A stretch of 64,000 nucleotides of DNA from Hymenopus coronatus (taxonomy: Eukaryota; Arthropoda; Insecta; Mantodea; Hymenopodidae): the NCBI GenBank assembly GCA_030762935.1, contig CM060883.1:29754501-29818500 (forward strand), given 5' to 3'. The translations under genes and the position numbers were made by a program. A model generated the notes under the pieces. It saw only the letters and a program-made list of their open reading frames with translations, ran no database searches and was not told where the DNA came from. Numbering within the stretch: position 1 is the stretch's first letter; each line of letters opens with the position of its first letter. Shown in pieces: positions 56,236 to 64,000 of this stretch.

Positions 56236-56774
56236 TGATCCAATTCACCTCTCTCTTACTGATCCAATTCACCTCTCAATAATCAATAAATTACATGAAG
56301 AATTCAAATTATTAATCGGGAAAAAAAAATTAATAAAGGATCCACATTTATTTTCATTTCTATTTTTTCTATTATCCTATTTAACAATTTTATAGGCCTA
56401 TTCCCATATATCTTTACTAGAACTAGACATATAGTTATATGATATACCTTCACTACTTACCGCGTACATGATAGAGGATACAATCTACAACTCCTGATCC
56501 TTGATATCTAGTGCAGCATAACTCCATTTCTGCTAATTATCAAGGAATTATAATTATATTACTCTTAAGAGATCTTTTAAAATGGGGAGCAAGGCTATAA
56601 CCGCATTATTACTAATTTGTGAACAATTATACAATGATAAATTATCTTTTAAAGAGAGTTGAAATGGGATTTTCATAAATTTCTTCTATTTTCATATTTT
56701 AATTGCACATCAATATCTCGAATCTCCCACTCATTTTAGTAAAACTTTTATAGAAGTACGCTAATTGTAAACAG
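56236..56774. other. Unannotated non-coding
   Basis: A short tandem duplication lies at 56237-56277 (GATCCAATTCACCTCTC twice), followed by A+T-rich DNA without features. Confidence 0.4.
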
Positions 56775-57012
56775 TTTAAAAATATTGTTGAAAATCATCC
56801 TGCGTAGTAATTTTTTTAGAACATTTTGGTACACTCACTTAGAAAAAACATCAACAACTTTGTAAATATTAGTGTTAGAGAAAATATGTTATTTTTGTTT
56901 TGATCGGAAAGCTTTACTTTAGCTATTGGCAGCATTGTCATCCCGCTCATATTTGCTTCATGTGAGAGTTTTGAAGTACTTCGAATTTGAGTTTCGAAAG
57001 TTAAGATGCATT
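56775..57012 (+). repeat. 240-bp repeat adjoining a HINE 5' end, copy 2
   Basis: It matches the reverse complement of 46396-46632 throughout and abuts the HINE 5' end at the same base. Confidence 0.7.
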
Positions 57013-57881
57013 TTTACTTTCTCTATACGCACTATGTACATAGTGTATAGAGAAGGTATTGCACTCCCCAGAAAATTCGATACCGAGATTTGACCGGAAA
57101 TATATGTTTTAGGGTCCCCAATATCCAAAAAAAAGTATTTTCAGAAAAAGGTCCGTGTGTGTGTGTCCTTGTGTCAGTGTGTCTGTGAACACGATAGCTC
57201 AAAAACGAAAAGTCGGTAAAATACCAAACCTGGTATTTAAGTTTAGTATCCTCCAGGGATGCAACACGAAGATTTTGAGAAAAATCTCACCACCCCCAAC
57301 TACCCTTTACAAGGAACTTTTTTAAAAAAATTTGGTTTTCTCAAAAATGGCTCTAACGATTTTGATTAAAATAACGTATATTAAAGATATTTACCTGACA
57401 AATAAAATGTATATTTCGAATTTTCTGGGAATGGCCTCTGAAGACTACTTTATTCTGGGTGAATTTTACGCAATTTTGCATAACTGCTAAACCGTAAGAG
57501 ATGGACAAAAACTTACCACACAACAAATGTAGAGCACATTAAAACACACAATTTATGTTATATACACTTTTTTCGTGGAGTTGATTGTTTTTGAGATATT
57601 CCTTGTTGTTGGTTTTAGCTATAAAAACATACTTTTCTCATACAGGAATTTGTCAACTGTCCATACAAACAAAGGAGCTTCAGTCACATAGCAACTAGCT
57701 TTTGACTGGGTAGATGTGTATGACACTCCCTTATTTTGCTTCTACTTACAAGGAAGCAAGTAATAAGACTATTTCTGCTAATTTTTTCTCGATTAGAAGG
57801 AAGTAAATAGAAGCATATGCTTTTTAACAATAATTTATTGCAGAGTTGTAGAGAAAGTCATGTGAATGGAACACATCAGAT
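57013..57881 (+). mobile_element. HINE-like element, complete reference copy (+)
   Basis: This is the best example of the family. The 5' end ACTTTCTCTA opens a near-perfect 40-base palindrome centred on ACTATGTACATAGT. Then come CACCGGAAATA-type sequence, a GTCCGTGTGTGTG microsatellite (57150-57185), an AGCTCAAAAACGAAAAGTC box and a long non-coding body. The inverted copy TAGAGAAAGT (57848-57858) and a small hairpin (ATGTG...CACAT) precede CAGATTTTT. This order is that of DINE-1/HINE elements, which are mobilised by Helentron Rep-helicase proteins supplied in trans. It has no coding capacity, and no Helentron gene is in the window. Confidence 0.85.
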
Positions 57882-57888
57882 TTTTTTT

Positions 57889-58774
57889 TTAATTTTGTCT
57901 TTGAAGGAAATTTCTGAAGATGTAAAATTTTCTATATAAATGACCCATTATCTCATAAACTAATTGACACTAAGTGCTGACATTTTTACCACACATTAGC
58001 ACGTAAATAGGCTTTATTTTGACGACACAGGTTTTATGTATATGGATTAGTTAGTTTTTTACAGTTTAAAAATCATCATTTTGCAACACAATTTTAACAG
58101 ATTTATTAAAGAAACACACACATCTTTCCTTCTGATGAACTGAAGTATTCTATTTTTCATCAATAAACTGTAAAGACATTTCTGAATATACCTTGTGCAG
58201 TTTAGCTCCATTATCATAAATAGTTGCTGAGATAATGAGCCAAACTTAGATAAAGAATTTTGACTCCTCTTAATACAACAAAGGACTAATGTACACAGTG
58301 CACTATGTTTCTAGCATGATCTTGTATAGCCAATTTGTTACGAAACCTAATTACAATGTGAAACAGGAGAATACTTTTTTCCTCTCAAAATTTGGTGGAA
58401 AGTTTCCTTGTCACGGTTCGCTGGTTGTAAACATTAATGATCCAGATCGCTAATAGCGAAAGGTGAGAAGCTTGACGAAAGAATTCTGCAACGCACTTTC
58501 TGGGGTCCTGAACAATCACTATGACAAACATTAGGCAGAGGTCAAAAAAACTAATTATGTTAAAATTGCAAACAAAAATAGCTATTCCTTGACGTTCCCC
58601 AGGATTATGGCAACCCTGAGTAAGTCTTGAACGATAGAACTATTCTTGAACCAGGCCTTGAGGAGTTAAAATGGTTACGGAAGAAAAGAGGTAGTTATGT
58701 AACCAGTTTAGGTTGTATGTGGTATCGTGGAATACTGGAGTAATAAACAGCAAGAATTGGTTGAAGATTGGTGA
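57889..58774. other. Unannotated non-coding
   Basis: I see no transposon terminus, tRNA box or exon-like frame. Confidence 0.3.
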
Positions 58775-58992
58775 CGCCCTCCGTGGTGCAATGGTTACCA
58801 TGCTAACTTCATACCCTGCGGAGGACGATGGAATTTTTCGAGCATAAACATCTTCGGCAAGGCTTCCTTCGGAAAGGAAGTAAAGCTGTTGGTTTCGTGT
58901 TGTAGATCTATGTCACGCTCCATATATATTGAATAGGACGCTGAAAACCACAACATTTAAAGGGAGTCCATAAATAAAACTCGCTTTATTTT
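58775..58992 (+). mobile_element. SINE family B, forward copy
   Basis: The head is GCCCTCCGTGGTGCAATGGT, with TTACCATGCTAACTTC and CGGAGGACGATGG following; the B box appears deleted. The body has CCTTCGGAAAGGAAGTAAAG and the tail TCCATAAATAAAACTCG. It is the only plus-oriented copy of the family here. Confidence 0.7.
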
Positions 58993-59089
58993 ACTGTTTA
59001 GGTTGTGTGTAAAATACTGGAGTAATAGACAGCATGCATTGGACGAAAAGTTGTTTAAATCAGAATGTTCATTCACTTTAGAAGAACAA

Positions 59090-59791
59090 TTGATGTATTC
59101 TATTTACATGACTTTCTCAAACAAACTTTTCTTACAAAAATGATTCATTTATCTACATCTTACTAATCGAGATAAAATTTTGCAGCAATTCTCTTATTAC
59201 TTGCTCCCTTCTAAACATAAGGGAAATAAGGCGATACACAGGGCTAAGGCGATAGGCAGATATTTTAAAAGCTGGCCGCTATCTGAACAATTTATATTCC
59301 ATTCTCTTTGCGTGGCTAGGAATAAAACAAAATAGGTATTGAACGAAAGATGACTTCCCGCTTGAGAAATGTTTAAGTAGTTTAAAATTGAAACCAATAA
59401 CAAGAAATGTCTTGGGAATGGTCAACTCTACAAAAAACGTATATGACATACATATTTTAACGAGATCTATATTATTTGTGCAGTACGTTTTTGTGCATTT
59501 TTTAGGGTTTACCACTAATACAAAAGTTATACAAAAGTCATCCAGAGACTATTCTCAGAAAATTCAAATTTATTGTTTTTTATGTCATAAAAATAAATTA
59601 AGTATATGCTATTTTATTGCGACTCCTTAGAGCCATTTTTAAGAAAATCAATATTTTCGAAAGGTAGATGGGGTTGGATGTATTTTCCTAAAAACCTTCG
59701 TGTCGCATCTTTGGAATATGCTTAACTTAAGAACCAAGTTTGGGTACTTAACAGACTTATCACTTTTGACTAATGCTGCCCACACACACAC

Positions 59792-59823
<32 letters not shown>

Positions 59824-59956
59824 GACAGTTTTATAGCTTCTTTTGATTCAGGAATTCTCAAAACATGTATTTCCGGGAAATTTTGATATAGAAATTTTGA
59901 ATGGAACCCAATATCTTCTCTATTATGTACATTGTTCATACGCGCTAGAGAAAGTA
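59090..59956 (-). mobile_element. HINE-like element, complete copy (-)
   Basis: The 3' end is TTGATGTATTCTATTTACATG and the 5' end is CTAGAGAAAGTAA. The CA tract at 59781-59822 is long and contains one CG interruption. Confidence 0.75.
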
Positions 59957-60085
59957 AACATCTAAAGTGTTCCATTCACATTAGGTTCTCTGGCTATTCT
60001 GAAACACATTATTCTCACAAAGCTTATTCTTCATCACCGTTTATTATACTAGTAAATAAATGTTCTTTACAGGACATTGAATTCT
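59957..60085 (-). mobile_element. HINE-like element, 3' fragment (-)
   Basis: ATCTAAAGTGTTCCATTCAC directly follows the previous copy's 5' end, so the two lie head-to-tail. Confidence 0.55.
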
Positions 60086-61218
60086 GTTTTATAACGAGAT
60101 TTTTGATAGGTTTATATAATACAAATATGTAATGAAAACTAACACAACTAAAAACATAAATATATTCGGTTGCAGTAGTTCATTCTTTGCTTATGGCTAT
60201 ATTGTCTGTAATTCATATCTTATAAATCGGATTTAGAATCAAGCCTTGATGTACCCCAATTTCTGCCATAGGATTTAGAAAGTTGAAAGTCCGTTAAGAC
60301 AAGTAAGTATGTATGCGTGGCACACACAAACCATGAGTTTATTTTCTCCAAGAGCGCGGGGCTGAAGGTGTAAAGTTGAATTTGCAAGGTTCGCTGTAAG
60401 TGTTGCATTGGAACTGAGTTCGAATGCTTTTTGGAAGTCCAATGGTCTATACTACCTAGCCCAGTAGGACACTTATTGATGTGTGCAAAATAGAAACAAA
60501 ATGGATAGTTTAAATTAGTAAGCGTGGTTCATTCCGCAGTTAGTAAACTATGTGATTGGTTTGTGGACAAAGAGAAGAAAACAATTGAGTACATATTATG
60601 GTACAATTTATCAAGATAGCTGCATCTATACCCCTAACATCCTGTGTAACTGTGACACTAAGTAGGCTCTGTTTATCTTGCGATAGATAAATATCTAAAT
60701 GTAATTTCGCATGGACATATTTTCAAAGCTGAATGTAATTGTTTGGGAGGGTCCGCATTGTGTTTAAGCTTGTTACATAATATTGGCAATACCTTGTTAA
60801 TCTGAATGTCAAGGATTATTTGGATGAATGCTCAAATTACTTTTTCATGCTGGTGGCTATTGCTGTACATTTCTGCACCATTTATTTTCGTAAATCTACT
60901 GTTAGATGCCCTCATTTGTATAATCATTTAACACCGTCCTTATTTAGTTCTGCTTTACTTTTAGCGAAAATTAATATCGCTAGAAGTAAATTGAGAATTA
61001 TGTATATTCTTTCAAAAATAAACAAACGAATACGATTGAATGTACTGACAAGCACTATCGATTTACACGATTGTTACCTAACTATCGGTTGTCCGATTGT
61101 TACTCAAGTTATCAAGTTATCAGTTTTTCATTCGGTTTTAATATGTTACTGTGCTGTTGGTTGCTTGGCAGTCGATAGTACCCGATCAATTTTAAAATCG
61201 AAGAACCGATGTAAAATT
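60086..61218. other. Unannotated non-coding, with a low-copy repeat
   Basis: 60548-60684 resembles 40082-40260. A frame of 134 codons (60820-61224) has no recognisable domain or codon bias and I do not call it a gene. Confidence 0.35.
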
Positions 61219-61438
61219 AAATGAAATGAAATGAAGATTCATTTATGAACACTTTTTTATTACTATTGTTCTCAGTTCCCAATTTTATATTGGGCGCGAA
61301 AGACCGCTTAATTTTGCTCAGAGGCCGCTTTATCAGGTTTGAGGTTAAAAAATCCACCAGTCTCCGCCGGGTTTGAACCCGCGACTTTTCGTACAAATGA
61401 CTAGCATGGCAACCACTACACCACACAGAGCGACGAAC
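61219..61438 (-). mobile_element. SINE family B (-)
   Basis: GGTGTAGTGGTTGCCATGC (minus strand A-box region) and GGGTTTGAACCCGCG (plus 61369-61383, reversed B box) mark a good tRNA-like head. The tail side shows GATTCATTTATGAACAC. Confidence 0.7.
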
Positions 61439-62188
61439 CAATGCAGATATGAAAACAACCCAATTTCAGAGAGTATAAATATCTTCTGTTTTATAATCTT
61501 TATTTAACAGTTTTGGCAATTAGACATAAAGATTGCACTAAAAATGTTACATACCAACTCCCAAGCAAGAAATATAAATATGTAGTTGGTCTACTAGGGC
61601 ATATAGTCTGTTCTAAACATATGCACTAATATTAGTAATACTGCTGGATAGGTCGCCATTTTGTGGCGGATGCACCATCAGCCATGGTGGAAGGTGGAAA
61701 GAGCTATGCTTGTAAATAAAACCCAATACGTCAGACTGCAAAGTAAACCCGTTTTGCTAAACAGAACTTAAAGTTTTTTAGCATTGCTGCTTTATGTTTA
61801 CTGGCTAGTTAACAGCCACAAATCTGTTGTAGCTGTCCACCTCTTTATGTATTAAAATAGACAAGCACATGACTACATAGAGCTTAGAATGTTGGCTATA
61901 TCTTTCAGACAATTCAACTCCAAAAAAACATTTAGCCAAATTTAGGAACGAGTACAGCAAATACAGAATAAGGACTAATTATTAATTGCACAGAAATAAC
62001 ATTTGACATATTCATTTTAACGATAGATCAAATGGATACCAATAATAATAATAATATCAATAACATAAATAATATGATGTAACATGTAACAGAACATCAA
62101 ATTACTGAACCATAACCGCACATAATTCTGAAACAGGTAGATAACCTTAAAAAGGGGAACATTTTTCTTTATATATCTTCATTTAAAA
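61439..62188. other. Unannotated non-coding
   Basis: AATAAT tracts lie around 62041-62075. No other feature is seen. Confidence 0.3.
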
Positions 62189-62545
62189 ATCTGATGTGTT
62201 CCATTCACACGACTCTCTCTAGCTATTCCACAAGCTCGTAAATGCTGTCACTCTGTGATTGTCATTGAAATTCGTTTCTTTGCATGGCCAGGAGTAAAAC
62301 AAACGAAAGAAGGGCGACTTTCTCTTTGTACAGAGAATATTTTAAAATTGAAACCAATAACAAGCAATATTTCGGAAACGATTAGCTCCACAACAAAAAT
62401 GTAAATGGCATAGTTATACTGTGTGTTTTAACAAGATATACTTGTTTTGTGTGATAAGATTTTGTCTCTTACTGCGGTTTACCGGCTCTGCAAAAGTGAA
62501 TCAGACTGAAGAGAGGTTCAAGGCTATTCATAGGAAATTCACGAT

Positions 62546-62584
<39 letters not shown>

Positions 62585-62866
62585 AATGTAAATATTTTTA
62601 ATATATAGGATTTTAATAAAAATCGTTATATTTATTATTGAGAAAATTTTTTGAGAATTTTTTCATGTAAAGGGTAGTTTGTGATAAAGAATTTTCTTGA
62701 AAACTTCACACACACATACGGACATTTTACTGAAAATGCTTTATATGAATTCAGGAGATCATAATACATATATTTTCGGTGAGATCTTGATGTAGGATTT
62801 TTGGGTGGAATACAATATCTTCTTTACCTAGTGTGTACATTGTACATACGTGCTAGAGGAATTAAA
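62189..62866 (-). mobile_element. HINE-like element with AT microsatellite (-)
   Basis: The 3' end is AATCTGATGTGTTCCATTCAC and the 5' end is CTAGAGGAATTAAAA. About 130 bp near the 3' end is deleted. An (AT)n tract at 62549-62581 has grown at a body site, not at the usual CA position. Confidence 0.7.
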
Positions 62867-63253
62867 ACAGCATTTCAGAGTTTATTTGCTAGTATGATTA
62901 AAAAACGGTATGCTCTCACAATCCGATAGTCATGGCATTAATTATCGCTTTAATTACTAGAGAATAAACAAGGAATTGTGTGTTTTAATATTACTAAATA
63001 AGGTACAGTAAATTGAGGGCTAGAACGCCTATTACGTCGTACTTTTAATTCCGAATGAAAAGCGGTTACTCTATTACCTCATATATATTACTCTTCATAC
63101 ACCTTACGAAAATAAACGACTTTTAAATCCGAATGAAAAGCAGAATCATTCGATTGTTATTTTTCTCTACCTATAGTAATACATTTTAATGTCAATAACA
63201 TTCGATAGTGCTTATCACTAATTGGAAGTACTTGGTACCAATTCACAAATTTT

Positions 63254-64000
63254 TGCTTTCTCTATACGTACTTTGTACATAATGCATAGAGAAGATATTG
63301 TAGTCCACCTAAAAATTCGATACCGAGATTTCACCGGAAATATATGTTTTAGGGTCCCCTTTATCCAAAAAGGGCATTTTCAGAAAAAGGTCCGAGTGTG
63401 TCCGTGTGTCTGTGAAAATGATAAATCAAAAACGAAAATTCCGTAAAATACCAAACTTGGTATTTAAGTTTAGTATCTTCCAGGGATGCGACACGAAAAT
63501 TTTGAGAAAAATCCCCCATCCCCAACTACCTTTTACATGGAACTTTTTTCCAAAATTTTGATTTTCTCAAAAATGTCTAACGATTTTGATTAAAATATAG
63601 TATATTAAAGATATTTACCTGACAAATAAAATGTATATCTTGCATTTTCTGGGAATAATCTCTGAATGAATTTTACGTAATTTCGCATAACTACTAAACC
63701 GCAAGAGTTGCACAAAAACTTACCACACAAAAATGTAGAGCACGTTAAAACACACAATTTATGTTATATACATTTTTTCGTGGAGTTGATCGTTTTTTAG
63801 ATATACCTTGTATTTGGTTTCAGCTTTGAGAAACTTATACTTAGCTCATACAGGAATTTTTCATCTGCTCTCCATGCAAACAAAGGAAATTCAATCACAT
63901 AGTGACCAGCTTTGACTATCACTTTAATCTATGGTACTTCCTTATTTCGTTTCTACTTACAAGGAGGCAAGTAATAAGATTATTTCTGCTATTTTTTTCA
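63254..64000 (+). mobile_element. HINE-like element, runs off the window (+)
   Basis: The 5' palindrome is at 63256-63294 (centre slightly altered). The body is in full consensus order to TTTCTGCTATTTTTTTCA at the window edge. Only the last 100 bp or so should be missing. Confidence 0.8.

Noticed and set aside
60820..61224. 134-codon frame as a gene
   Set aside because: It shows no domain, no codon preference and no splice context, and ends beside a SINE.

Overview
This is a window of animal nuclear DNA, most likely from an arthropod (insect-like) with a large, repeat-rich genome. It is A+T rich, with introns bearing GT...AG borders, tRNA-derived SINEs, and remnants of Ty3/Gypsy, Harbinger, non-LTR and Penelope-like elements. 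There is no prokaryotic gene organisation. The species cannot be named from the sequence. Most long open frames are accidental readings of repeats.

The only host gene I can support is on the minus strand at 20488..6946. Four exons (20488-20204, 16662-16522, 8121-8018, 7100-6946) join in frame into the first 228 residues of an SLC22-type organic cation transporter. They cover transmembrane segment 1, the large extracellular loop and segments 2 to 4. Their introns are 3.5, 8.4 and 0.9 kb. The remaining exons must lie beyond position 1, so bases 1-6945 are probably part of the next intron. Everything upstream of about 20.5 kb is intergenic or 5' intronic.

The window is dominated by one family of short non-autonomous elements, about 870 bp when complete. 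By hand tally it fills a little under half of the 64 kb. Its layout matches DINE-1/HINE elements (non-autonomous Helentrons): a palindromic 5' end carrying ACTTTCTCTA, a central GTCCGTGTGT-type microsatellite, an inverted TAGAGAAAGT near the 3' end, a small terminal hairpin, and insertion into T-runs. Several copies are nested inside others. Five or more tRNA-headed SINE families lie among them. Intron 2 of the transporter holds a decayed Gypsy gag interrupted by a 506-bp Harbinger-like element that still carries a MADF-domain start.

The most striking feature is a 5.0-kb heptamer satellite at 28039-33071. It has 719 consecutive 7-bp units with no indel and essentially two alleles, ATCAACG and ATGAACG, sorted into long sharply bounded blocks. 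The flanks of this array carry two parts of a HINE, both broken at the same internal site and in opposite orientation, which suggests the array-bearing segment was inverted. From 37.7 to 64 kb the window is non-coding DNA with more HINEs and SINEs, a Penelope-like inverted repeat being just to the left at 36.6 kb.
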